Notes: generated by a model not told the origin, from the sequence alone. A DNA stretch of 64,000 nt from Streptacidiphilus rugosus AM-16 (GCF_000744655.1 NZ_JQMJ01000004.1:5580001-5644000); one strand, 5' to 3'; positions 17,728-26,675 are shown, counted from the first letter of the stretch. A program made the numbers and translations.

Positions 17728-19224
17728 GTGACCGACACCGACCAGCACGACAGCGATCGGCTGGAAGCCCTCGGCTACCGCCAGGAACTCAGACGCAGCC
17801 TGAACATCCTCGGCAACATCTCCATGGGCTTCGCCGTCGTCTCCCCCGTCGTCGGCCTCTACGCCGCCGCCCAGGTCGGCATGAGCGTGGCCGGCGGGGC
17901 CTGGATCTGGGCGCTGCCGATCTGCCTGCTCGGGCAGTCCCTGGTCGTCGCGGTCTACTCCGAACTCGCCTCGCAGTGGCCCCTGGCCGGCGGCGCCTAC
18001 CAGTGGAGCCGCCGACTGGCGAGCCCCGCCGTCGCCTGGCTCAGCGGCTGGATGTGGCAGTTCGCGGTGATGTTCGGCAACACCACCGTCGCCTACCTCG
18101 CCTCGCCCTGGGTCTTCGCCCTGTTCGGCGCGGTCCCGACGCCGACCGAGCAGGTGCTGGTCTCGGTCGGCTTCATGCTCTTCTGCACGCTGGTGAACGC
18201 CTACGGGATCAACTTCCTGCGCTGGTTCGTCAGCCTCGGGATCGCCGCCGAGGGCATCGCGTCGGTCCTGGTCGGTCTCACCCTGCTGCTGGTCTTCCGG
18301 CAGCACGGCTTCTCCCTGCTGACCGACTTCCTCGGCGCGCCCGCCGGGCTCGGCGTCGGTGACCTGAGCGCCTTCCTCGCCGCGGTGGCCGTCGCCGGCT
18401 GGGCCTTCATCGGCTTCGACGCCTGCGTCTCCACCGCCGAGGAGACCAAGGACGCGGCCCGCCAGGTGCCCAGGGCGATGTGGTGGTCACTGCTCAGCGT
18501 CGGGCTGGTGGTCGTCCTCAACGCGATCTCGGTCGAACTGGCCCACCCGAACCCGGCCGACGTCGTCTCCGGCAAGGACCTCGACCCGGTGACCACCGCT
18601 GTGGTCGGCGCCTTCGGCGGCTGGGCCGACAAGCCCTTCGTGGTCGTGGTGCTGGTCAGCTTCACCGCCTGCCTGATGGCCTCCCAGGGCGGCGCCGCGC
18701 GCGGGCTGTACTCGCTGGCGCGCGACGACGTCTTCCCCTTCTCGAAGCACGTCCGCAGGGTCAACCGGCACAAGGCCCCGATCGGCGGCCTGGTCGCCGC
18801 GACGGTGATCAGCTGTGCGGCGCTGCCGCTGGGACTGAGCACGTCCGCGATGGGCAGCCTGATCACCTTCGGCAGTGCGGCGACCTTCGTGCCGTTCTTC
18901 CTGCTCAGCGTGGTCGCGCTGGTGGCGCGGGTGCGGGGGACGTGGACGCCGTCCGGCGCGGTCCGCTACGGGCGTCTGGGGACGCCGCTGAACGCGCTCG
19001 CGGTGCTGTGGACCGGCTTCGAGGTGGCGAACATCTGCTGGCCCCGCAGCATTCTCGCGCCGGCCGGCGCGCCGTGGTACCAGATCTGGGCCGCGCTGCT
19101 GGGCGTCGGCGTCGTCTCCGTGGCAGGCCTCGGCTACCTCCTCGCCCGCCGCCCCCACCTCCGCATGCGCTCGGCCGACGCGGACCACCCGACCACCGAC
19201 GAGCTGGCTCCGGCGGTGATCTGA
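17728..19224 (+). CDS. APC-superfamily amino acid/amine permease
   Basis: A 498-residue integral membrane transporter with about 12 membrane segments. It matches the amino acid-polyamine-organocation family: an early helix with ISMGFAVVSPVVGLY, the GGAYQWSRRL loop, and the EETKDAARQVPRAMWWS motif after helix 6. It resembles amino acid/GABA-type permeases of actinobacteria; the substrate cannot be read. The GTG start has TTGGAGG 7 nt upstream. The palindrome just upstream and the divergent TetR gene indicate induction by its substrate or a metabolite. Confidence 0.9.
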   Translation: MTDTDQHDSDRLEALGYRQELRRSLNILGNISMGFAVVSPVVGLYAAAQVGMSVAGGAWIWALPICLLGQSLVVAVYSELASQWPLAGGAYQWSRRLASPAVAWLSGWMWQFAVMFGNTTVAYLASPWVFALFGAVPTPTEQVLVSVGFMLFCTLVNAYGINFLRWFVSLGIAAEGIASVLVGLTLLLVFRQHGFSLLTDFLGAPAGLGVGDLSAFLAAVAVAGWAFIGFDACVSTAEETKDAARQVPRAMWWSLLSVGLVVVLNAISVELAHPNPADVVSGKDLDPVTTAVVGAFGGWADKPFVVVVLVSFTACLMASQGGAARGLYSLARDDVFPFSKHVRRVNRHKAPIGGLVAATVISCAALPLGLSTSAMGSLITFGSAATFVPFFLLSVVALVARVRGTWTPSGAVRYGRLGTPLNALAVLWTGFEVANICWPRSILAPAGAPWYQIWAALLGVGVVSVAGLGYLLARRPHLRMRSADADHPTTDELAPAVI

Positions 19225-19234
19225 AGCCCCGATA

Positions 19235-19361
19235 GGGGCGCGGGGAACTGCGCGAGCAACCACCCGGTGCGGATGGCCCTGTCCGATGGGGACCATCCGC
19301 ATGCCGGTGGCTTTTCGCGCCCATGCGCCGGAGGCGCATATCGGCAGAGCCCCGCGCCCCC
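19235..19361. repeat. Dispersed nested-palindrome repeat, copy 1
   Basis: The outer arms GGGGCGCGGGG and CCCCGCGCCCC enclose inner arms GTGCGGATGG and CCATCCGCA. Related sequence occurs at about 23.5, 26.75, 50.55 and 54.94 kb. This copy lies between the 3' ends of the convergent permease and zinc-ribbon genes and could fold as a terminator-like structure. Confidence 0.75.
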
Positions 19362-19369
19362 GAAGGGGC

Positions 19370-20038
19370 CTAGCGGCGCGTGCCGCAACTGGGGCAGAAG
19401 GCGGCGCCCTGGGGGACGTCGGCGCGGCAGGAGCCGCAGCTGTCGGACTGGGCGAGGCGGTAACCGCAGCCCGGGCAGAAGTTCGCGCCGTGGGTCTCGG
19501 TATGGCAGTGCGGGCAGACCAGCTGCGTCGAGCGATTCACGTCGTACTCCGCGCCCGAGCTTCCGCCGACGTCGTAGGCCCGCTGGGAGGCGACGTCGTT
19601 CAGACCGCGCTGACGGGCCGCGGCGACCTCTGCGGCGGTGTCGGGGGCGCAGTTCAGGCAGAGGCCCTGGCCCGCGTTCCAGCACCGGTCACAGACGTAA
19701 CTCGTGCACCGCGCACAGCGGTTGAAGTGCGCCTGGGCGTCGGTGATGGCCTTCCTGAAGGCGGCGTCCTTGGACGGACCCCAGTTCGCGCCGACCAGCC
19801 CGTCCAGCGCGCTGGACGCCTCACTGCCCGCCCGCCCGAACGCGCCCCACGCGCTGCTGACGGCGCGGTCCACCCAGCCGGCCATCCGGCCGCTGGTGTA
19901 GGGCTGGAACGCGGAGCGCCAGGTGTCGTGGCAGCGGGAGCAGTTGAACTCGAACTGGAATCCCGCACCTGTTCCCGACTGCTGGCAGAGATCGTGGTAG
20001 TTGCCGGCGAAGTAGATTTCGCCGCCCTGGCCGTTCAT
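19370..20038 (-). CDS. Multi zinc-ribbon protein
   Basis: A 222-residue cytoplasmic protein dominated by cysteine pairs. CSRC lies in the first third, CARCTSYVCDRCW and CLNC in the middle, and two C-terminal double zinc ribbons (CPHCHTETHGANFCPGC; CGSCRADVPQGAAFCPSC) follow. At least five zinc-binding sites are likely. Between them is a helical, uncharged segment (SSAWGAFGRAGSEASSALDG). Proteins of this build are usually scaffolds or nucleic-acid/protein-binding adaptors; no enzyme motif is seen. The ATG at 20036-20038 has GAGGGGG 9 nt upstream; the in-frame extension to about 20155 is unlikely to be translated. Confidence 0.78.
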   Translation of the reverse strand: MNGQGGEIYFAGNYHDLCQQSGTGAGFQFEFNCSRCHDTWRSAFQPYTSGRMAGWVDRAVSSAWGAFGRAGSEASSALDGLVGANWGPSKDAAFRKAITDAQAHFNRCARCTSYVCDRCWNAGQGLCLNCAPDTAAEVAAARQRGLNDVASQRAYDVGGSSGAEYDVNRSTQLVCPHCHTETHGANFCPGCGYRLAQSDSCGSCRADVPQGAAFCPSCGTRR

Positions 20039-20231
20039 TCCTTTTTGCCCCCTCTTCGGATCCGCGCACACTGTGGCACAGGGCCCGAAGCCCAGGAAAG
20101 TCCTTGTCGACATTTTGTGTCGGACGACCTGCCGGGCCGCCCTCGCAGCCTGCACAACCTTCGACGCGGCAACCGGAAACGCCGGTTCCAGGACGGGAAC
20201 GAACGACCCTGCGGGGGCCCGGCGGGCCCCC

Positions 20232-21860
20232 TCAGCGCCCCTGGGACTTGGCCTTGAACGCGGCCTTGCGGGCCTGCTTGGCCACCGACTTGTCCGGGTG
20301 CAGCTCGCCGACCGCCTCCAGCACCGCCCGGGTGTAGGTGTGGTCGACCCGCCACAGCTCCTCGAAGAAGTCGTCCGAAGCGCCGGGGCCGGGCAGCATC
20401 TCGACCAGCTCGCGCATCGAGTCCGCCTGGCCGCCGGTGTCGATCAGCTGCGCGGCCAGCGCGTCGACCGTCGTCCACAGCACGACCACCCGGCTCGGCA
20501 CCGGCAGGTCCGTCGCCCCGCGCTCGGTCAGCCACGCGCCGGCGATGCCCGCCAACTCGGGGTCGGCCAGCGCGTCCCGCGCGGCCGGCTCCGCGGACTC
20601 GCCGAGGTGACGCAGCGCCACCTGGGCGTAGAGGCGTCGGACCGGGGCGACCAGGTCGTCGCCCCGCGCGGCGGCGAGCAGCTCCGAGGCGGCCGTCAGG
20701 TTCTCGCGCCCGGCGAGCCACTCGATGATCTCCTGCTCGGGCAGCACGTTGGGCGACTCGCAGATGCCGCGCAGCAGTTCGACCGCGTCGCCCTGGGCGT
20801 GCGCGCCGATCAGCGGGGCGTCGTAACCGTCCTCCAGCAGCCACTCGCGGACGCCGAAGACCCCAAGGTCGGTCAGCCGGACGTGGCCGAAGCGCTCGAC
20901 GTCCTCCTCGTTCAGCTCGATCTCGCCGGACTCGTCCGCGTCGCCGTCGCTCTCCTCGAACAGGCTCGGGTCGATCGGCCGGTAGTCGAGCATGCCGAGG
21001 TCGGCCAGGTCCTGCAGCATCGGGTCGAGCAGCACCATGGTCTCGGTGATCTCGCCGAGCAGTTCGTCGGTCGGGTCCTCGCCCTCGGGAACCACCAGCA
21101 GCGCGGCGAGCACGCCCAGCGGGAGCGTCTGCTCGGCCTCGGTCGGGGCAAAGGCGCGGGTCTCGTAGAGGACCTGGAGGGCGTCGTCGAGCAGGCCCTG
21201 CGCCTCGTCGCGCGCCTCCTCCAGACGGGCGTACTCCTCCTCCGACTCGTCCTGCTCCTCCTCGGCCTCGGCGACGGCCTCGGCGTCCCCGTCCTCGTCG
21301 CCCTCCATGTCGTCGATCGCGGCCTCGACGGCCGTTCCCGCGATCACGGAGGCTGCGGTCAGCCAGTCGTCGAGGACGACGTCGGGGCCGCCCTCGTCGA
21401 GCCTGGCCAGCTCCGGACCGGCGATGCCGCGCTCCGGCGCGTCCGCGCCCTCCGTGGCCGACTCCAGCACGACGAGCTCCAGGTCGACGGCGAGCGCCCA
21501 GGCGCGCTCGATCTCGCCCACGTCCTCGGTGTCGACGCCGAGCGCGGCGGCCGCGTCGACGGCCTGCTCCTCGGGCAGCTCGCCCCACTCGTCCACCGGC
21601 TTGCCCTCGCCGACCCACCGGGCCAGACCCACGGCCTGCGCGAACAGCGGCGACGCCAACGCGGCCTTGGCCAGCGCCGCCGGCTCGGCCAGCCGGACCG
21701 GCGGGACCAGGATCATTTCGTCCGCCTCGTCGACGGCGTCGAGGTCGCCGGGGTCGCCCTCGCCCCCTCCGGTGGCGCCGTACAGGGTCTCCAGGTCGAG
21801 GTCCGCGGGCAGGGGCAGGCCCTGACCGGCGGTGCTGTCCTTACGACTGCGCGCTGCCAT
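20232..21860 (-). CDS. Large acidic conserved hypothetical protein (542 aa)
   Basis: I do not recognise a domain. The protein is strongly acidic and mostly helical, with an extreme run of Asp/Glu at about residues 183-218 (bases 21207-21314), which is probably a flexible or coiled-coil linker. The C-terminal half looks like an alpha-helical repeat array (DALADPELAGIAGAWL, ELLRGICESPNVL) and ends with a basic tail (KSVAKQARKAAFKAKSQGR). No signal peptide or membrane segment. The ATG at 21858-21860 is chosen because the upstream in-frame sequence is Arg/Ser-rich and improbable. It is divergent from the MFS gene. Confidence 0.78.
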   Translation of the reverse strand: MAARSRKDSTAGQGLPLPADLDLETLYGATGGGEGDPGDLDAVDEADEMILVPPVRLAEPAALAKAALASPLFAQAVGLARWVGEGKPVDEWGELPEEQAVDAAAALGVDTEDVGEIERAWALAVDLELVVLESATEGADAPERGIAGPELARLDEGGPDVVLDDWLTAASVIAGTAVEAAIDDMEGDEDGDAEAVAEAEEEQDESEEEYARLEEARDEAQGLLDDALQVLYETRAFAPTEAEQTLPLGVLAALLVVPEGEDPTDELLGEITETMVLLDPMLQDLADLGMLDYRPIDPSLFEESDGDADESGEIELNEEDVERFGHVRLTDLGVFGVREWLLEDGYDAPLIGAHAQGDAVELLRGICESPNVLPEQEIIEWLAGRENLTAASELLAAARGDDLVAPVRRLYAQVALRHLGESAEPAARDALADPELAGIAGAWLTERGATDLPVPSRVVVLWTTVDALAAQLIDTGGQADSMRELVEMLPGPGASDDFFEELWRVDHTYTRAVLEAVGELHPDKSVAKQARKAAFKAKSQGR

Positions 21861-22143
21861 GATCCGACCTGTCTCTCGTTCGCCCGAATCCACTGCCGAC
21901 CGCGTCGCAGCGCCGCGAAGAACGCCGTGGAGCCGACGCGGATCCGCTCCTGAGCCCGAGGGTAGTCCCTGGTGGGCCCGGTCGTCGTTTCCCTTGACAG
22001 TCGACCAGCACGTATCCTCCGCTGGGCTGATGCGCACACCCCCGCGCTGACGTTCCGCACATCCCCCGCACGCCTGCTCCACCCGGACCCTGCGGCCCAC
22101 CCTGCCGCACCGCCCGGAGCCCAGACGCCAGGAGACCCCTGCC

Positions 22144-23427
22144 ATGGCGGAACTCACCCCTGCCGGGACACGCCTCAGCGAGGCGCTGCTCCCACCCGAG
22201 CTCGCCCCCCGCGAGCGCCTGCGCACCCCGGCCCTGAGCCGCTGGAACGCGCTGCGCGGCGTCCGGGTCGGCCTGACGGTCGCGGTCCTGCTGCTCCTGC
22301 TGACCGGCGCCAACCTGGCGACGCCCCTCTACCCCGCGCTCCAGGCGCGCCTCGGCCTCACCCCGGTGGACACCACGCTGCTGTTCACCGCCTACGTCTT
22401 CGCGGTCGTCCCGGTCCTCGCCGCCGTCGGCCACTGGTCCGACCGGCTGGGCCGCCGGGCGCTGGTCCTGCCCGCCGTCGCCCTCGCCGCGGCGGGCGAC
22501 GCGGTCTTCGCCTCCGCCGGCACCCTCGGCGAGCTGGCCCTCGGGCGCGCCGTGCAGGGCCTCGCGGTCGGCCTGGCCACCGGCGCGGCGGGCGCGGCAC
22601 TGGCCGACCTGCTGCCCGACCGCCCCAGCCTCGCCGCGAAGCTGACGCTGGCCGCGTCCGCCGGCGGCGTGGCGCTCGGCCCGCTGCTGGGCGCTGCGCT
22701 GGCCCGCGGCGCGGACCCGCTGGTCACGCCGTTCGCGGTGCACGCCGTCGCGCTCCTGGCGCTCTGCGTCCCGCTGGCGCTGCTGCACCCGCGCTCCCCC
22801 GGCCACTATGCGGTCGTCCCGCCCAGGATCAGCCTCCGCCCGCGCGCGCTCAGCCTGCCGCGGCGCGGCCGGGCGGCGTTCCTGCTGGCAGCGGCGGCGG
22901 GCTTCGTGTCCTACGCGGTCTTCGGCGTCTACCTCAGCCTGGCCCCCGGCTACGCGGCGCTGTTGCTGCACACCCGCAATCCGCTCGGCGGCGCGGGCGT
23001 GGCGGCGCTGCTGCTCGGCTCCTCCGCGGTGGCCCAGCTCCTGGCCCGCCCCACGCGCTCACGCGCGGTGCCCGCCCTCGGCATGGCCGGCCTGGCGCTC
23101 GGCCTCGGCCTGGTCGTCCTGGCCGGCGGCGCGCAGTCGCCCGCCCTGCTGTTCGCCGGCAGCGTGCTGGCGGGCGGCTGTCAGGGGCTGGCCTTCCGGA
23201 CGCTGTTCACGACGGCGACGGCGGCGATGGAGCCGGAACACCGCGGCTCGCAGCTGAGCGCGCTCTGGGTGGTCGTCTACATGGGCAGCTCCCTGCCCAC
23301 CATCGCGGTCGGCTTCCTCGCTCGCGCGTACGGCATCCTCCCCGCCGTCAGCACGTTCGCGGCCGTGGCCGCGACCGCGTGCATCGCCCTGGCCGCGGCG
23401 TCCCTCCGCGTCGGCACCCAGCGCTAG
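22144..23427 (+). CDS. MFS efflux transporter
   Basis: A 427-residue major facilitator superfamily protein with about 12 membrane segments. The first helix is VGLTVAVLLLLLTGANLATP, and the loop 2-3 motif GHWSDRLGRRALVLP is the classic MFS GxxxDRxGRR signature. It resembles drug/sugar efflux permeases. The ATG follows AGGAG with 9-nt spacing. A copy of the dispersed repeat begins about 50 bp after its stop. The substrate is unknown, and no dedicated regulator adjoins it. Confidence 0.88.
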   Translation: MAELTPAGTRLSEALLPPELAPRERLRTPALSRWNALRGVRVGLTVAVLLLLLTGANLATPLYPALQARLGLTPVDTTLLFTAYVFAVVPVLAAVGHWSDRLGRRALVLPAVALAAAGDAVFASAGTLGELALGRAVQGLAVGLATGAAGAALADLLPDRPSLAAKLTLAASAGGVALGPLLGAALARGADPLVTPFAVHAVALLALCVPLALLHPRSPGHYAVVPPRISLRPRALSLPRRGRAAFLLAAAAGFVSYAVFGVYLSLAPGYAALLLHTRNPLGGAGVAALLLGSSAVAQLLARPTRSRAVPALGMAGLALGLGLVVLAGGAQSPALLFAGSVLAGGCQGLAFRTLFTTATAAMEPEHRGSQLSALWVVVYMGSSLPTIAVGFLARAYGILPAVSTFAAVAATACIALAAASLRVGTQR

Positions 23428-23480
23428 ACGCCTCCGGCGCGAACGCGACACGTCCCGTCGAAGGGCCACTTGCAACCCCC

Positions 23481-23651
23481 GGGGCGCGGGGAACTGCGCG
23501 AGAAACCACCCTGTGCGGATGGCCCTGTTACTGGAGGACCATCCGCACAGGGTGCTTGTCGCGCAGTTCCCCGCGCCCCTGGACAGTGCAACGTCCAGTG
23601 CTCGAAGTGACTCGCCCGCGCGGCGGAGCCGCGCAGTTCCTCGCGCCCCTG
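23481..23651. repeat. Dispersed nested-palindrome repeat, copy 2 (most complete)
   Basis: Outer arms of about 21 bp (23481-23501 with 23559-23580; GGGGCGCGGGGAACTGCGCG and its complement) enclose inner arms CCACCCTGTGCGGATGG and its imperfect complement around a loop of about 16 nt. A third arm copy (GCGCAGTTCCTCGCGCCCCT) follows at 23631-23650. The repeat overlaps the 3' end of the leftward membrane-protein gene and supplies its last codons and stop. Confidence 0.8.
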
Positions 23652-24133
23652 GAGGGTGCATCTGATCCGTCAGTGGAAACGGCGGCGCCGGCGGGGGCCG
23701 GGGCGGTGGTCGGGGGAGGCGGGACGACTTCGCCGCGGACGACCCAGGGACGGTCATGGCGCCAGGCCAGGCCCGCGCGGCGTTCCTCCGCCATCCGGGC
23801 GTGGATGACCAGCAGGTCCACGCCCGCGATCAGTGCCAGCAGCGCGCACAGCGCGGCAAAGCCGATGAACGTGTTGCGGCCGGTGACGTCGTCCGGCTTG
23901 GCGTTCGCGGCCATGAAAGCGAAGAGCGCCGCGCCCGCCAGATAGACCGGCCCGAAGATCGCCGCGAGCAGCCGCCGCGCCGGGAGGTCGCTCAGCGCGG
24001 TGGTCGGCTCGGTGCCCGTCCGTTCGCGGTGGTGACGGGTCCGGCGCGCGGGTGGGGCCTGTCCCCCGGCCGGCACGGGGGATGTGATCGCCCTGCGGCC
24101 CGGCAGGTTCGCCCGGCCGACACCGAAACGCAT
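23528..24133 (-). CDS. Small two-helix membrane protein with repeat-derived C-terminus
   Basis: This 201-residue protein has two predicted membrane segments (AAIFGPVYLAGAALFAFMAAN and TFIGFAALCALLALIAGVDLLVI). A basic N-terminal region precedes them, and a short conserved-looking cytoplasmic segment (WRHDRPWVVRGEVVPPPP) follows. The ATG at 24131-24133 has a near-perfect GGAGG 6 nt upstream. The last 40 or so codons are read from the dispersed repeat (SRGARNCAAPPRGRV... to the stop at 23528), so the ancestral protein probably ended soon after the Pro-rich stretch. Function unknown. Confidence 0.72.
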   Translation of the reverse strand: MRFGVGRANLPGRRAITSPVPAGGQAPPARRTRHHRERTGTEPTTALSDLPARRLLAAIFGPVYLAGAALFAFMAANAKPDDVTGRNTFIGFAALCALLALIAGVDLLVIHARMAEERRAGLAWRHDRPWVVRGEVVPPPPTTAPAPAGAAVSTDGSDAPSRGARNCAAPPRGRVTSSTGRCTVQGRGELRDKHPVRMVLQ

Positions 24134-24262
24134 GCGTCGCCTCCTGCCCTCGCCCCTACCCCGCTTCCGCGCCCCGAACGCACGTGCACGACCGGAACCC
24201 ACTAGCCTGATCCGCGCCGCGGCAGCAACCGCCGCGCGCACCACGGGGACAGGGGGACGGAC

Positions 24263-25579
24263 ATGAAGCAGAGGCGAAGGCGGGCGTTCGGCGTCGGGGC
24301 GGCCGCCGCCGTGCTCGCCCTCACGGCCGGAGCCTGCGCCGCGCCGGGCACCCCCGGCGCCGGCCCGAACGGCCCCGGCGGCTCGCCCGGCCCGCACGCC
24401 TCGCCGGACGACACCCATGGGACGCCTGCGGCGCAGCTGGGCTACGTCCGCCATGCGAACGCCGTGCAGTGGCCCGCCGCGGGCGACTACGTGCCACCGG
24501 GCGAGGGCCTGCAGATGCTGCTGCCCGACGGGAGCTGTGCTCTCGGCATCGGCACCTACGCGAACGGCTACCGCGATGTCCCCACCAACTGGCAGCGCGC
24601 GGCCGGCGCGACCGACTGCACCTCGCTGCGGCTCACCCCGGCTCCCGGCAGCGGCGACCCGGCCGTAGGTTCCGACCAACCGCCGGCGCGGTCGGGCGGC
24701 CGGAACGGCGGCGGGGTCTTCGGACAGGCCGTGCTTCGCTGGACCGACGGTTCGCTCGTCGCCGTCACCGACCGGATCACCCGGCTCCGCCTGGGCGGCG
24801 CGGAGAAGCAGCTCGCGACCCTGGACCTGCCGGTCCCGGAGAACCCGAACAGCGAGTCGGAGGACCAGGGCCGGGTCCACGCCGTCGCCCGGAGCGGCAA
24901 CCGGCTGCTGATCGCGGGAGAGCTGTTCCTGAACCGGGTCGAACATCCGGCGCTGTGGTCCTCGGACGACGTGGGCGCGACCGTCCACCGGATCGAACTG
25001 CCCACCCCGTCAGGCGTGTTCACGGCCAGTCCGATCCTCGGCCTGGGCACCGCAGGACACGAGGTCGTGGCCGTCGGCGCCACCGCGTCCAACTACGCCG
25101 ACAGGCGACCCGACGGCACGCTCCCGGTCTGGCACTCCGCCGACGGCGGCACGCACTGGACGCTGGCGACCGTCCAGGGGATCCCGCCGAGCGCGACCGT
25201 GATCGGCGTGATCCACGCGCAGGGGCGGTGGATAGCCTACGGCGGCGTCTACGGGGTCGGCGCGCCGGACCAGCCGATCGTGCTGACCAGCCCGGACGCG
25301 CGGCACTGGCAGCTCGCCGACGCGCGCCTGCTCGGCCGCGGCGACGTGGTCGCGGCGACCGTCGACGGCGGCGGCCGCCCGGTCCTGGTCGGCAGCGAGC
25401 CGATCCCGCAGGGCGTGGGCAAGCGGCCCCGGTACTGCGGTGTGCTCTGGCTGCCGGACGGAGCGGGCTGGCGGCGCGGCAGCCTCGGCTGCGGCGCGGA
25501 GCCCCCGACCGCCGCCACCACGCTGGCCGACGGGCGGGTCCTGATCGCGGGCAACCGGGATCTCTGGCTCGGTCGCTGA
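24263..25579 (+). CDS. Lipoprotein with beta-propeller-like repeats
   Basis: A 438-residue exported protein. The signal peptide is basic (MKQRRRR) with a hydrophobic core and an LTAGAC lipobox, so Cys25 should be lipidated. A Gly/Pro/Ser linker (residues 26-55) follows. The rest is a series of short beta-rich modules with recurring WSSDDVGATVHR, WHSADGGTHWTLA and TSPDARHWQLA segments, which are BNR/Asp-box-like signatures of a beta-propeller. This fits a surface-anchored binding or sensor protein; no catalytic residues are evident. The ATG follows AGGGGG with about 7-nt spacing. Divergent from the small membrane protein. Confidence 0.8.
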   Translation: MKQRRRRAFGVGAAAAVLALTAGACAAPGTPGAGPNGPGGSPGPHASPDDTHGTPAAQLGYVRHANAVQWPAAGDYVPPGEGLQMLLPDGSCALGIGTYANGYRDVPTNWQRAAGATDCTSLRLTPAPGSGDPAVGSDQPPARSGGRNGGGVFGQAVLRWTDGSLVAVTDRITRLRLGGAEKQLATLDLPVPENPNSESEDQGRVHAVARSGNRLLIAGELFLNRVEHPALWSSDDVGATVHRIELPTPSGVFTASPILGLGTAGHEVVAVGATASNYADRRPDGTLPVWHSADGGTHWTLATVQGIPPSATVIGVIHAQGRWIAYGGVYGVGAPDQPIVLTSPDARHWQLADARLLGRGDVVAATVDGGGRPVLVGSEPIPQGVGKRPRYCGVLWLPDGAGWRRGSLGCGAEPPTAATTLADGRVLIAGNRDLWLGR

Positions 25580-25583
25580 TCCC

Positions 25584-26675
25584 TCAGCGCTGCCGGGTCG
25601 GCTGGCGGTCCTGCGGCCGGCTCGGCGGGATGGGGGAGGCGACGAAGTCCCTCGGGCCGCTCCACAGCGCGGGCACCGCGTCGCTCCACCGGCAGAGCTC
25701 GTAGGCGATCGACTCGTAGTTCACCCGCCAGCCCCGGAAGTGCACCCACGCCTCCTCGACCGACCGCTCCTTGGCGAAGCCGCTCGCACAGACCATCGCC
25801 ACCGCCGCGTCGAACTCGGCGTAGGTGAGCCGGATCGGCGCGTTCGGCTCGGGGTCGGGGTCGAACGGGATCCGCGTGGTGCGGGCGATGTCGCGCAGGG
25901 AGGTGAACCCGGCCCGCAGGACGAGCCGCGCCTCGGGGGGCGCGGACTTGGGGGCGATGGCCAGCTGGATCGCGGCGGCGTCCAGCACGGCCAGCAGGCT
26001 GACGATCCAGCTGCGCTGCGGCTTGGGCGAGCGGAAGGAGAGCAGCAGGGGGTAGTTGGAGTGGCTCTCGCCGATGTCGGCGGCCAGCCGTTCCCAGTCG
26101 CGGTAGAGGGCGGGCAGCGCGGTCTGGGTGTCCACCAGCCACTGCCGTGCCAGCAGTTCCGGCCCCCACGCGGGCTCCCCGGCCCGCGACTCCAGCAGGG
26201 TGACCTCGGTCTCGCGGCGGTTGTACGCGCCGTAGAGGGTGGGCAGGTAGGCGATCTGCAGGGCGATGATGAGCGGGCCGGTGGCGGCGGCCACGAAGTC
26301 CAGCCCGGAGAGCCTGAGCCGCTCACCGCTGGCGAAGCCGAGGGTGAAGAGGCTGGATCCGGCCTCCCTGACGGCGCTGCTCCATCCGAGGTCAGAGAGC
26401 CCGCCGAGCAGCATGGAGTAGGCGACGAGCATCCCGCCGAGCCAGCAGGTCAGCATCCCCAGCAGCACGAGCGGCGCGAGCCACGCCTGCGCCCGGTCCG
26501 TCGCGCGGTACGTCCCGAGCGGCGCGGCGCTCGCCCGCAGCAGGAAGCGGAGGCCCTTCGTCAGCCGGAACACCAGCGCGGAGTACAGGCCTCTCGGCAC
26601 GACCAGCGTGCGCAGCACGCTGCTGACAATCAGTATCAGCAGCAACACGCCTGCCAGTACGAACATCCACCTCAT
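25584..26675 (-). CDS. Potassium-channel-like membrane protein with atypical pore motif
   Basis: A 363-residue protein. A membrane helix lies at residues 3-24, a second at about 66-90, and a short re-entrant-looking helix at about 98-110 precedes TLGFASGE (111-118). A further helix runs about 125-146 and a soluble helical C-terminal domain of about 210 residues follows. The layout M-pore-M resembles two-pore/ion channel family proteins, but the filter reads T-L-G-F-A-S-G-E instead of T-x-G-[YF]-G-[DE], so ion selectivity may differ or be absent. Cytoplasmic acidic residues could gate it. The ATG is at 26673-26675. Confidence 0.72.
   Translation of the reverse strand: MRWMFVLAGVLLLILIVSSVLRTLVVPRGLYSALVFRLTKGLRFLLRASAAPLGTYRATDRAQAWLAPLVLLGMLTCWLGGMLVAYSMLLGGLSDLGWSSAVREAGSSLFTLGFASGERLRLSGLDFVAAATGPLIIALQIAYLPTLYGAYNRRETEVTLLESRAGEPAWGPELLARQWLVDTQTALPALYRDWERLAADIGESHSNYPLLLSFRSPKPQRSWIVSLLAVLDAAAIQLAIAPKSAPPEARLVLRAGFTSLRDIARTTRIPFDPDPEPNAPIRLTYAEFDAAVAMVCASGFAKERSVEEAWVHFRGWRVNYESIAYELCRWSDAVPALWSGPRDFVASPIPPSRPQDRQPTRQR

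Noticed and set aside
24469-25704. Alternative plus-strand frame over the lipoprotein gene
   Set aside because: Arg/Gly/Pro-rich, no ribosome binding site; the other plus frame has a signal peptide and lipobox.
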